A DNA stretch of 27,049 bases from IMG/VR virus record IMGVR_UViG_3300030118_000975, positions 1 to 27,049 of that record, one strand, 5' to 3'. Position numbers and translations under genes: made by a program. Each line of letters begins with the position of its first letter. Within the stretch, counting starts at the first letter, position 1. This document shows, piece by piece, positions 17,430 to 22,394 of this stretch. Below the pieces are notes generated by a model, which made no database searches, had not been told where the DNA came from, and saw nothing but the letters and a program-made list of their open reading frames with translations. The DNA is from a virus.

Positions 17430-17470
17430 ATGGCTTGCATAATGTAGGGGTATACCCCATACTTAGAAAA
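17430..17470 (+). promoter_or_regulatory. Perfect GGGGTATACCCC palindrome, candidate operator/promoter
   Basis: GGGGTATACCCC at 17447-17458 is a perfect 12-bp palindrome, 39 bases before the ATG at 17497. TTGCAT (17435-17440), a 17-base spacer and CATACT (17458-17463) could form a promoter, but its boxes are weaker than at the sister sites at 19327 and 20288. TAGAAA at 17464 is an alternative -10. Confidence 0.5.
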
Positions 17471-17496
17471 GCTGTTATTGTTTACTATCTAAGGCT

Positions 17497-17655
17497 ATGA
17501 GTTTTGAAGAAGAACTAGAAGCAATAGAAAGGGAAGAATGGCTGTCTAAGTTTGATGATCAACATGTTATGAACGCTGCAAGAATGTTTCTTGAATGGCT
17601 ATATCATTTACCTGATGATTACAAACCAACTACTTATTCTGAATTTAGTTTTTAA
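17497..17655 (+). CDS. Small acidic protein, unknown
   Basis: This is a 52-residue acidic, probably helical protein, MSFEEELEAIEREEWLSKFD followed by MNAARMFLEWLYHLPDDYK. It is the first gene after the palindromic promoter and is followed 3 bases later by the next gene, so it heads an operon of small genes running to 19322. No family was recognised. TAAGG upstream of the ATG is a weak ribosome binding site. Confidence 0.65.
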   Translation: MSFEEELEAIEREEWLSKFDDQHVMNAARMFLEWLYHLPDDYKPTTYSEFSF

Positions 17656-17658
17656 CCT

Positions 17659-17973
17659 ATGAAGCCACAACCAGAACAACTGTTAAAACAGTTAAAAGAT
17701 TGGCAAAATAAAAAGAAAGTATGTCAGGAACAGATAGACGCTAGAAAAACAATATTAGAGGGCTATTTTGAAGAAGGTCTTATTATGTCAACATTTTCTA
17801 TAGAAGGTGTTAAGGCAGAAAGAAGGCGTAAACCTGAGAAATGGTCTTATAGTGATGAACTAGAACAATTTAAGCAAGACATGACAAATGCTATAGAATC
17901 TAAGGAGCAACATGAAAGAGAAGAAGGCATTGCAAAGAAAAAAGAAACACAATATACATGGGCTATAAGATGA
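17659..17973 (+). CDS. Helical protein, siphovirus Gp157-like tail motif
   Basis: This 104-residue charged protein begins with a long coiled-coil helix (PEQLLKQLKDWQNKKKVCQE, ARKTILEGYFEEGLIMSTF). It then has a basic strand (GVKAERRRKPEKWSYSD) and a short end ETQYTWAIR. The layout, a helical pair followed by RRRxxxW...WxxR, is common in small cyanobacterial-phage proteins and loosely recalls the Gp157 group; no function can be assigned. It overlaps the next gene at ATGA. Confidence in coding is high, in family low. Confidence 0.7.
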   Translation: MKPQPEQLLKQLKDWQNKKKVCQEQIDARKTILEGYFEEGLIMSTFSIEGVKAERRRKPEKWSYSDELEQFKQDMTNAIESKEQHEREEGIAKKKETQYTWAIR

Positions 17974-18239
17974 AAACATCAGAACGTGTAATAAATGCAC
18001 TACAACGTGTAAAAGAGCTTTTAGGATTGGTAGCTGATTGGACTAAACAGCCTAAACAAGAAGATCCTTTAACAAAAGAATTTAGAGAAAAGAAATTACA
18101 GTTAATAGAGGATCTATATAAACAGTTAGGTGAACTTAATGATAGGTTTATGTTTACCCATGAATCAGAATTTAAAACAAAGGAATATGTAGTGCAATAT
18201 GATGCGTTAAAGAAAAAAATACATGATTTAGAAAAATGA
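17970..18239 (+). CDS. Coiled-coil protein, unknown
   Basis: This 89-residue protein, MKTSERVINALQRVKELLGL, is mostly charged helix (KEFREKKLQLIEDLYKQLGE, VQYDALKKKIHDLEK). I chose the ATG at 17970 because it overlaps the upstream stop as ATGA, as at most junctions here; an in-frame ATG at 17958 would add four residues. It overlaps the nuclease gene downstream by 4 bases. No enzymatic motif is visible. A small DNA- or protein-binding accessory role is possible but unsupported. Confidence 0.65.
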   Translation: MKTSERVINALQRVKELLGLVADWTKQPKQEDPLTKEFREKKLQLIEDLYKQLGELNDRFMFTHESEFKTKEYVVQYDALKKKIHDLEK

Positions 18240-18577
18240 ACGCACAAAAGAATAAGGGAGACAGGGCTGAAAGAGAAGCCTGTATATATTTAACAGCAGC
18301 TACAGGGCATATTGTAGAAAGGCGTTTTGGTGCAGGTCAGGATAAAGATAAAGGTGATTTAACTGGTATACCTAATACTGTTGTACAGGTATGTGATATG
18401 AAAAATAAGAGTGAAGCGGTATTAAGAAAGCCTAGAGAAGCAGAACAACAGCGACTAAATGCAAATGTAGAACATGCTATTACTATGGTCAGGTTTAATA
18501 AAAGACCAGGATGCAAAGAAGGAGATAACTGGCGTGTTGTTATGACTATTGAACAGTATGCAAGATTAATAAAATGA
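18236..18577 (+). CDS. Holliday-junction-resolvase-like PD-(D/E)XK nuclease
   Basis: This 113-residue protein has an N-terminal helix with KGDRAEREACIYLTAATGH, then ERRFGAGQDKDKGDLTGIPN and VVQVCDMKNKSEA. This is the arrangement of small phage Hjc-like resolvases: Glu in the first helix, GD(L/I)xGxP with the metal-binding Asp, then D/E-x-K. Here the last motif is D-M-K instead of the usual E-x-K. Such enzymes cut branched DNA and resolve replication or packaging intermediates. It fits with the ERF, SSB and RecB-type nuclease on the right of the window. It lies in the small-gene operon with 4-base overlaps on both sides. Confidence 0.78.
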   Translation: MNAQKNKGDRAEREACIYLTAATGHIVERRFGAGQDKDKGDLTGIPNTVVQVCDMKNKSEAVLRKPREAEQQRLNANVEHAITMVRFNKRPGCKEGDNWRVVMTIEQYARLIK

Positions 18578-18714
18578 ATTGTCTTTACTGTAAAAAAGAA
18601 TTAATTATCAGCGATACGCAAGAATATGAATTAGATGATACTTATGATTTTATAACGTATTTACATTGTGCAGAGTGTAAAACAGATGTAGAGGTATATA
18701 AAAAAAATAAATGA
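18574..18714 (+). CDS. Zinc-ribbon-like micro-protein
   Basis: This 46-residue protein begins MNCLYCKKELIISDTQEYEL and contains LHCAECKTDVEVYKKNK. The two C-x2-C pairs about 30 residues apart fit a zinc ribbon, which typically binds nucleic acid or protein. It overlaps the nuclease upstream and the methyltransferase-like gene downstream by 4 bases each (ATGA), which supports it as a real gene. Function is unknown; a DNA-associated helper of either neighbour is possible. Confidence 0.72.
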   Translation: MNCLYCKKELIISDTQEYELDDTYDFITYLHCAECKTDVEVYKKNK

Positions 18715-19322
18715 GAGTATTAGTTGCCTGTGAATATAGTGGTAAAACAAGAGACAGTTTTATTAGAAATGGACATGATGCTATAAGTTGTGATTTTTTA
18801 CCTACAGAAAGACCAGGCAAACATTATCAAGGTGATGTAAGAGATATTATTGATGATGGTTTTGATATAATGGTTGCTCATCCTAGCTGTCAACATTTGG
18901 CTTGTAGTGGTGCTAAACACTTTTATAGAAAAAAGAAAGAACAGAAAGAAGCATTGGATTTTGTACGTTTACTTATGAACTGCAACATACCTAGATGGTG
19001 TATAGAAAATCCTATTAGTGTTATTAGTAGTGCTATAAGGCCACCAGACCAGATAATACAACCTTATGAATTTGGTGACCCTTTTCAGAAATCTACCTGT
19101 TTATGGTTAAAAAATTTACCATTACTAAGACCTACAAAAATAGTAGATAAGGGTGAGTTTTATATATCTCCTAGTGGTAAAAAATTACCTGCCTGGTATG
19201 CAAAAGATAATAATGCAAAGAACAGAAGCATGACATTTGATGGAATTGCAAATGCATTTGGAGATCAATGGGGTGATGAAAACAGATTACCTATACCTGT
19301 AGAACAACTAAGTTTATTCTAA
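18711..19322 (+). CDS. DNA cytosine methyltransferase-like protein
   Basis: This 203-residue protein matches the compact phage family related to C5 cytosine methyltransferases. It has MRVLVACEYSGKTRDSFIRN (motif I-like, cofactor binding), GHDAISCDFLPTE, HYQGDVRDI, then AHPSCQHLACSG with Cys60 in place of the catalytic PPC/HPPC loop. RWCIENP (Glu99-Asn-Pro) is the motif VI match. The Pro before the Cys is replaced by Ser. It lacks a recognisable target recognition domain, as is usual for this short family, so true methylation activity is uncertain. It may modify phage DNA against host restriction. It is the last gene before a new promoter. Confidence 0.75.
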   Translation: MRVLVACEYSGKTRDSFIRNGHDAISCDFLPTERPGKHYQGDVRDIIDDGFDIMVAHPSCQHLACSGAKHFYRKKKEQKEALDFVRLLMNCNIPRWCIENPISVISSAIRPPDQIIQPYEFGDPFQKSTCLWLKNLPLLRPTKIVDKGEFYISPSGKKLPAWYAKDNNAKNRSMTFDGIANAFGDQWGDENRLPIPVEQLSLF

Positions 19323-19326
19323 TTAC

Positions 19327-19355
19327 TTGACAGGGGTATACCCCTAATGTATATT
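19327..19355 (+). promoter_or_regulatory. Strong sigma70-like promoter with GGGGTATACCCC in its spacer
   Basis: A perfect -35 TTGACA (19327-19332), a 17-base spacer and -10 TATATT (19350-19355) are present. The spacer begins with the palindrome GGGGTATACCCC (19333-19344). A regulator bound there would sit between the -35 and -10 boxes. The predicted start is about 19362, just at the repeated leader. Confidence 0.82.
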
Positions 19356-19362
19356 TAAGGAG

Positions 19363-19392
19363 TACACAACACCGAGAGGTTTTCCAAATGAC
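19363..19392 (+). repeat. Leader repeat copy 1
   Basis: TACACAACACCGAGAGG followed by TTTTCCAAATGAC. It recurs at 20324-20351 with one substitution and a 2-base gap. It covers nearly the whole predicted 5' UTR plus the ATG; GAGAGG is the likely ribosome binding site, 8 bases before the start codon. Confidence 0.85.
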
Positions 19393-19591
19393 TAGAAACT
19401 TTTACAAAACTGCTGATAGTGACTTAGGCATTATCTATTCTGATGCAGAAAATTTTAGAATGAGTCCTTTAGGCATAATAGCTGACTACACTATTGTAGA
19501 TGCACCAAAAGAATTTAAAAGTGAAATAGGTAAATATAATACGTTTCCTAAAAAACACATGGTAAGAATTACAAACTACAAGGGTAACTAA
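19388..19591 (+). CDS. Small protein behind the first repeated leader, unknown
   Basis: This 67-residue protein, MTRNFYKTADSDLGIIYSDA, has no recognised family. It shows a beta-like pattern with RMSPLGIIADYTIVDAPKEF and a basic end (FPKKHMVRITNYKGN). It is the first gene behind the strong promoter at 19327 and uses the conserved leader, so high early expression is likely. The other gene with the same leader, at 20347, encodes an unrelated 55-residue protein. Both look like small host-interaction or takeover proteins; this is inference only. Confidence 0.7.
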   Translation: MTRNFYKTADSDLGIIYSDAENFRMSPLGIIADYTIVDAPKEFKSEIGKYNTFPKKHMVRITNYKGN

Positions 19592-19593
19592 TT

Positions 19594-19725
19594 ATGCAAA
19601 ACTTTCTAATGATGTTAGCAGCGTCAGGGTTGTTTTATACAGCCCTCTCATCTTCTCTATATGACATGACAGTTACAGATTGTAATGCAGGTATAGAACT
19701 AGCCTGTAAGGAGGTAAACAAGTGA
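19594..19725 (+). CDS. Small exported or membrane peptide
   Basis: This 43-residue peptide, MQNFLMMLAASGLFYTALSS, has a hydrophobic N-terminal half like a signal peptide or single membrane span. A short polar end with two Cys (VTDCNAGIELACKEVNK) follows. The Cys pair could form a disulfide outside the membrane. It lies 2 bases after the upstream stop and overlaps the next gene by GTGA. AAGGAGG close to its end is the ribosome binding site of the next gene. Confidence 0.6.
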   Translation: MQNFLMMLAASGLFYTALSSSLYDMTVTDCNAGIELACKEVNK

Positions 19726-19925
19726 CTACATTTGTACCTATTACACGTTATTCCAGATGTAAACGCTATGCAGGGGCTAAAATACAATGCCCTAACTGCA
19801 AAAACATAGGCAGAGTTTATCATCTTTCATGGTCAGCTTTACAATGTCAAAACTGTAAAAATATGATTGATAAGTTTGATTGGTTAATAGAAAAAGGTCA
19901 GTATTCTAAGGAGATAAACAAATGA
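19722..19925 (+). CDS. Zinc-ribbon protein, GTG start
   Basis: This 67-residue protein starts at GTG within GTGA, behind a strong AAGGAGG. It is basic (TRYSRCKRYAGAKIQCPNCK) and has two C-x2-C pairs, CPNC and CQNC, about 20 residues apart, the spacing of a zinc ribbon. The end (MIDKFDWLIEKGQYSKE) is helical. It probably binds nucleic acid or a host protein; the exact role is unknown. It lies between two small unknown genes in an operon with tight overlaps. An antisense open frame over it has no features. Confidence 0.72.
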   Translation: MTTFVPITRYSRCKRYAGAKIQCPNCKNIGRVYHLSWSALQCQNCKNMIDKFDWLIEKGQYSKEINK

Positions 19926-20125
19926 ATAAAAAGAAATTAGAAAAAGAACATTATGCACAGATTTATAAAATGTGTATGCAAAGATTAAAAAAATACTATA
20001 TTGATGCTTTTTATAAAGATGACGCAATAAATGACATTATAAATATTTGTTTATCTCATATGAAATACAAGCATATAGTTAAATTTTATAATGTTTTAGA
20101 AAAAAATGGATTTAATAAATATTAA
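19922..20125 (+). CDS. Small basic helical protein, unknown
   Basis: This 67-residue protein, MNKKKLEKEHYAQIYKMCMQ, is strongly basic and helical throughout (RLKKYYIDAFYKDDAINDII, CLSHMKYKHIVKFYNVLEKN). It could bind nucleic acid or a host factor, but no family is recognised. It overlaps the upstream gene by 4 bases (ATGA) behind AAGGAG. It ends one or two bases before another AAGGAGG at 20124, which has no ATG at a usual distance. Confidence 0.65.
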   Translation: MNKKKLEKEHYAQIYKMCMQRLKKYYIDAFYKDDAINDIINICLSHMKYKHIVKFYNVLEKNGFNKY

Positions 20126-20130
20126 GGAGG
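20124..20130 (+). promoter_or_regulatory. Stranded Shine-Dalgarno AAGGAGG without an ATG
   Basis: A full anti-16S match lies at the end of the preceding gene, but no ATG, GTG or TTG follows at 5-10 bases. The nearest possible start is ATA at 20138, giving nine codons (KIVGKPDS). It may serve a non-standard start, or the downstream RNA structure may control it. Confidence 0.45.
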
Positions 20131-20144
20131 TAAGAAAATAAAAA

Positions 20145-20262
20145 TAGTCGGGAAGCCTGATAGTTAGGTTTGTGAGATACCCTAACTTGAAAGTTATAAA
20201 AAACCTATTGCAATTCATAGGAAAGACAGGGCAAGTGTTGGACTTGATCGATCTCCTGACTA
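20145..20262 (+). ncRNA. Candidate structured RNA, multi-helix, closed by a 9-bp stem
   Basis: TAGTCGGGA (20145-20153) pairs with TCCTGACTA (20254-20262) with one G-U pair. Inside are AGTTAGG/CCTAACT (20162-20168 with 20181-20187, 7 bp), CCTAT/ATAGG (20204-20208 with 20217-20221) and CAAGT/ACTTG (20232-20236 with 20242-20246). CCTG/CAGG (20156-20159 with 20227-20230) can enclose the first two hairpins. It follows a stranded ribosome binding site and lies just upstream of the promoter at 20288. No known riboswitch, ribozyme or tRNA consensus was recognised. An ORF without ATG also spans it, so coding is an alternative. Confidence 0.45.
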
Positions 20263-20285
20263 ATTATTACAAGTTCGTAACATAA
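20172..20285 (+). CDS. Possible small protein with GTG start, overlapping the structured RNA
   Basis: The frame is open from 20148 to the TAA at 20283-20285. From the GTG at 20172 it gives 37 residues, RYPNLKVIKNLLQFIGKTGQ then VLDLIDLLTNYYKFVT, an amphipathic helical sequence. A CTG at 20157 would add five. There is no ribosome binding site at a normal distance from the GTG. Codons with C or G in the third position (ATC, CTC, CTG, AAG) are more common than in the neighbours, unlike typical coding here. It could instead be a by-product of the RNA structure. The two hypotheses exclude each other only in part. Confidence 0.3.
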   Translation: MRYPNLKVIKNLLQFIGKTGQVLDLIDLLTNYYKFVT

Positions 20286-20287
20286 CC

Positions 20288-20316
20288 TTTATAGGGGTAT
20301 ACCCTAGTTATATACT
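20288..20316 (+). promoter_or_regulatory. Sigma70-like promoter with GGGGTATACCC in its spacer
   Basis: TTTATA (20288-20293), a 17-base spacer starting with GGGGTATACCCT, and TATACT (20311-20316). The geometry is identical to the promoter at 19327: the palindrome starts at the first spacer base and the -10 has the same distance. The predicted start near 20323 coincides with the second leader repeat. Confidence 0.75.
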
Positions 20317-20323
20317 ATATATA

Positions 20324-20351
20324 TACACAACCGAGAGGCTTTCCAAATGAC
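20324..20351 (+). repeat. Leader repeat copy 2
   Basis: TACACAACCGAGAGG followed by CTTTCCAAATGAC, near-identical to 19363-19392 apart from a 2-base deletion and one T-to-C change. It spans the predicted 5' UTR and start codon, with GAGAGG as the likely ribosome binding site. Confidence 0.85.
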
Positions 20352-20514
20352 AAACACAATCACAATCAGAAACAGACAATACGTAGTTCTAAAAGCAGAA
20401 AACTATACACACAAAGGTAACGACAGAACACAATTTACAGTAAGAAAGCCAAGAGGTACAAAAACATTTTTAGTTGTTAAGTATGAAAATGGTTTATACA
20501 GTTCATTTGCATAA
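20347..20514 (+). CDS. Small basic protein behind the second repeated leader, unknown
   Basis: This 55-residue protein is basic and beta-like: MTNTITIRNRQYVVLKAENY, then RTQFTVRKPRGTKTFLVVKY and ENGLYSSFA. It resembles a small SH3/OB-type strand pattern, but no family can be named. It stands alone between its own promoter (20288) and a strong terminator (20539), so it is a single-gene transcript, probably abundant and early. It shares leader and promoter design with the gene at 19388 but not protein sequence. Confidence 0.75.
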   Translation: MTNTITIRNRQYVVLKAENYTHKGNDRTQFTVRKPRGTKTFLVVKYENGLYSSFA

Positions 20515-20538
20515 ACAAAACATACAACACATACACAG

Positions 20539-20558
20539 CCCCTACTAAGGGGTTTTTT
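20539..20558 (+). terminator. Intrinsic terminator after the 55-residue gene
   Basis: CCCCT (20539-20543), ACTA loop, AGGGG (20548-20552), then six T residues. It closes the plus-strand transcript from 20288 and separates it from the convergent minus-strand genes. In the minus direction there is no T-tract after the stem, so it acts mainly on the plus strand. Confidence 0.85.
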
Positions 20559-20563
20559 ATTGT

Positions 20564-20752
20564 CTAATTTAATTTAGGAAACAACTGCTGTTCTAACATA
20601 TCAACAGCCTTATCATCCAATGTATTTGTAGTCTGTTTACAAACTACACGTAATAGATCAATAATTAACCTTTTGCATCCTGTCGTAGAAAGAAAGCGTA
20701 GCAGTATAGGCTTTAAAATTTTGTACATAGCTTTGTTTTGCTTTACAAACAT
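20564..20752 (-). CDS. Small protein of the minus-strand pair, unknown
   Basis: This 62-residue protein reads MFVKQNKAMYKILKPILLRF, then STTGCKRLIIDLLRVVCKQT and LDDKAVDMLEQQLFPKLN. It is amphipathic helical and basic at the N-terminus, without a clear membrane span. An internal Met at residue 9 could be the start (MYKILKPILL). Proteins of this type lie near holin-like genes in cyanophages as I recall them; function unknown. It is the second gene of a two-gene minus-strand unit, with a 74-base gap to the first. Confidence 0.6.
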   Translation of the reverse strand: MFVKQNKAMYKILKPILLRFLSTTGCKRLIIDLLRVVCKQTTNTLDDKAVDMLEQQLFPKLN

Positions 20753-20826
20753 ATTCTAAGCGTTAAATTTAATATGGTCATCTATAAGGCTGTCTAATCC
20801 CCATTGCAAAGCTAGATAGCCTTTTA
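20753..20826 (-). other. Gap between the minus-strand genes
   Basis: A short open frame (stop at 20756-20758) reads LALQWGLDSLIDDHIKFNA on the minus strand and looks protein-like, but it has only a TTG at 20807-20809 or non-standard starts further up. It is too short to call as a gene. Confidence 0.3.
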
Positions 20827-21057
20827 TTACCTTCTAGGCTTTATTTCTGCTACAGCTAGTTCTACTTCTTTTAGTCTATGAAATACCTCTTTCATGTCAT
20901 CATGCATATCATCTATTTTTGTTGTTAATAATTCTATTGCTGTTGTATTTCTTACTAAATCATCCCTTGATTGCCTACCTCTATAAGACACAGAACCGAC
21001 TGATATGAAACACGCAGTAAGCAATGCACCAGATGTAGCGGCTATAACTTCTATCAC
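20827..21057 (-). CDS. Holin-like or membrane-anchored coiled-coil protein
   Basis: This 76-residue protein starts at GTG behind AAGGA. It has an N-terminal hydrophobic segment (VIAATSGALLTACFISVGSV, residues 4-23), then a charged helical tail (LLTTKIDDMHDDMKEVFHRL, KEVELAVAEIKPRR). One span followed by a cytoplasmic coiled coil fits small phage lysis-associated or membrane proteins. Whether it is a true holin cannot be decided. It is the first gene of a minus-strand unit, facing away from the two-span membrane protein at 21100, with a shared divergent promoter region. Confidence 0.65.
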   Translation of the reverse strand: MIEVIAATSGALLTACFISVGSVSYRGRQSRDDLVRNTTAIELLTTKIDDMHDDMKEVFHRLKEVELAVAEIKPRR

Positions 21058-21081
21058 TTTTCCTTACCTTGATCTACAGTT

Positions 21082-21111
21082 ATTATAGATTAAAAACCCA
21101 TGTCAGAGCAA
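21082..21111 (-). promoter_or_regulatory. Candidate minus-strand promoter
   Basis: On the minus strand TTGCTC (21106-21111), an 18-base spacer and a perfect TATAAT (21082-21087). On the plus strand the overlapping TATTAT (21081-21086) with TTTTCC 17 bases upstream is a weaker partner, so the two divergent genes may share this -10 region. Confidence 0.45.
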
Positions 21112-21483
21112 AAATCTAAAAATCCTCTACAAAAAATAAAAGAAAAATTTGAAGATAAAGAAGAACAACTAGAAATATTAGGCACGTTCATTAGGTTAGG
21201 TGTAATGGTCTGGGCTGGTTTTATTATCAGCCTTAATTACATAACAATACCTGGTCTTACAGAAGATAGAGAAGTTAAAGATATAACATTTATAGCTTCA
21301 GTATTTACAGGGTGTTTAGCAACTTTTAATATCACACCAGGCGGTAAAAAAAAGAAAGATGAAAAGATAGAAGAGGGTAAAGGTGTTGCAAACTCTAATG
21401 AAAACGTGCAAACTATAAGAATAATACAAGAACCCATTAAAATTATTGGTGTAAAAGAAGTAGACCCCAAAACAAAAACATGA
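21100..21483 (+). CDS. Two-span small membrane protein, candidate holin
   Basis: This 127-residue protein begins with charged helix (NPLQKIKEKFEDKEEQLEIL). It has two hydrophobic segments, about residues 31-50 (LGVMVWAGFIISLNYITIPG) and 61-78 (ITFIASVFTGCLATFNITPG), then a Lys/Glu-rich cytoplasmic tail. Two spans with a charged tail fit class II holins, but no endolysin is in the window to support it. It overlaps the next gene by 4 bases (ATGA), which encodes an exported protein. Confidence 0.65.
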   Translation: MSEQKSKNPLQKIKEKFEDKEEQLEILGTFIRLGVMVWAGFIISLNYITIPGLTEDREVKDITFIASVFTGCLATFNITPGGKKKKDEKIEEGKGVANSNENVQTIRIIQEPIKIIGVKEVDPKTKT

Positions 21484-21965
21484 AAAAACTACTACCTTTT
21501 ATTTTTTTATTTTCTTCACCAGCTTATTGTGACGTAACCAGTAAGTTAACGACATCTGTGTCAATACAGGTAAATGCAGCAGGTACGCAGGTAGAAAGGC
21601 TAGGTGGTTCTTATAGTGCATCTGGAACTAATGTTGGTACATCTAACTCAGGAGATCAGTTAGGCGGTTTTAGCGTTAACTCAACTACTAATGCAGTAAC
21701 TTTTGATGCAGGGCAATATTCTATTAATTCTAATGCTACAAACTGGTCTTTAACAGAATCATTATTACAACCTGATACCATGCAATCAGGTACTTTAGAT
21801 GTTGGTGATGTAAATAATTTTGGTAATGTGACCTCTACAGATGCAGGTGTAGGTACAGGATTTGATGTAACTATTGGTTCAGATCATACAATTACAGACT
21901 TAGATCCAGGTGGGGCAGGTTCTATAACTACAGGACAATTTGTAACTGAGGTAACTACAAAATAA
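21480..21965 (+). CDS. Exported protein 1 of a cyanophage-type trio
   Basis: This 161-residue protein has a signal peptide (MKKLLPFIFLFSSPAYC, cut probably after Ala or Cys near 16-18). The mature protein is Ser/Thr/Gly/Asn-rich, like a secreted beta fold: VSIQVNAAGTQVERLGGSYS, ASGTNVGTSNSG, and SLTESLLQPDTMQSGTLDVG. I recall similar proteins in marine cyanophages, next to homologues of the two following genes. The role is unknown: virion decoration, cell-surface or lysis-related are possible. A lipoprotein-like Cys18 is possible, but the lipobox is poor. Confidence 0.68.
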   Translation: MKKLLPFIFLFSSPAYCDVTSKLTTSVSIQVNAAGTQVERLGGSYSASGTNVGTSNSGDQLGGFSVNSTTNAVTFDAGQYSINSNATNWSLTESLLQPDTMQSGTLDVGDVNNFGNVTSTDAGVGTGFDVTIGSDHTITDLDPGGAGSITTGQFVTEVTTK

Positions 21966-21968
21966 TGA

Positions 21969-22394
21969 ATGCAAAAATTTATAATGCTACTGTTTCTATA
22001 TGCCATACCTGTTAAATCACAGCCAATTACACCTGCCTTTACTACAGGAACGACTAGCAGCACCACAAACAGTACAACATCTATTACAGAAACAATTACA
22101 TCAACAGATTTTTCTACAGGATATGAATATACAGTTACAGGGGTTGGTGTATCTATGGGTGATAGCAATAGCATTTCACCTGATGCCACATCAATTAATG
22201 AAACTGTAAATGGACAGGTATATACATGGACAGGACTAAATCTAAACAACAAACCAAACTGGACAGTATCAGAAGGAAATGCATTTCAGTTTACAGAAAC
22301 ATACAAAGCACCTGGCCTTCAAAATGTAACAGTAATAAACAGGTCAATAGAATCAGAAAGCGTTGTTACTACTACTTCTGTATTCTCACAATAG
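21969..22394 (+). CDS. Exported protein 2 of the trio, Thr/Ser-rich
   Basis: This 141-residue protein has a signal peptide (MQKFIMLLFLYAIPVKSQ) and a mature chain of beta/Thr-rich text: PITPAFTTGTTSSTTNSTTS, then TGYEYTVTGVGVSMGDSNSI, GLNLNNKPNWTVSEGNAFQF and ENRSIESESVV-like strands, ending VTTTSVFSQ. It looks like a paralogous partner of the first protein. The gene follows it by 3 bases. The frame of the third protein begins inside it in another phase, overlapping by 169 bases. Confidence 0.68.
   Translation: MQKFIMLLFLYAIPVKSQPITPAFTTGTTSSTTNSTTSITETITSTDFSTGYEYTVTGVGVSMGDSNSISPDATSINETVNGQVYTWTGLNLNNKPNWTVSEGNAFQFTETYKAPGLQNVTVINRSIESESVVTTTSVFSQ

Noticed and set aside
20154-20195. Hammerhead-like core (CTGAT, hairpin, GAAA)
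   Set aside because: The conserved CUGAUGA is not present (CTGATAG), and the third helix with its cleavage site is missing.
20145-20262. tRNA or tmRNA
   Set aside because: The cloverleaf-like helices lack the D- and T-loop consensus, anticodon-arm geometry and CCA end.
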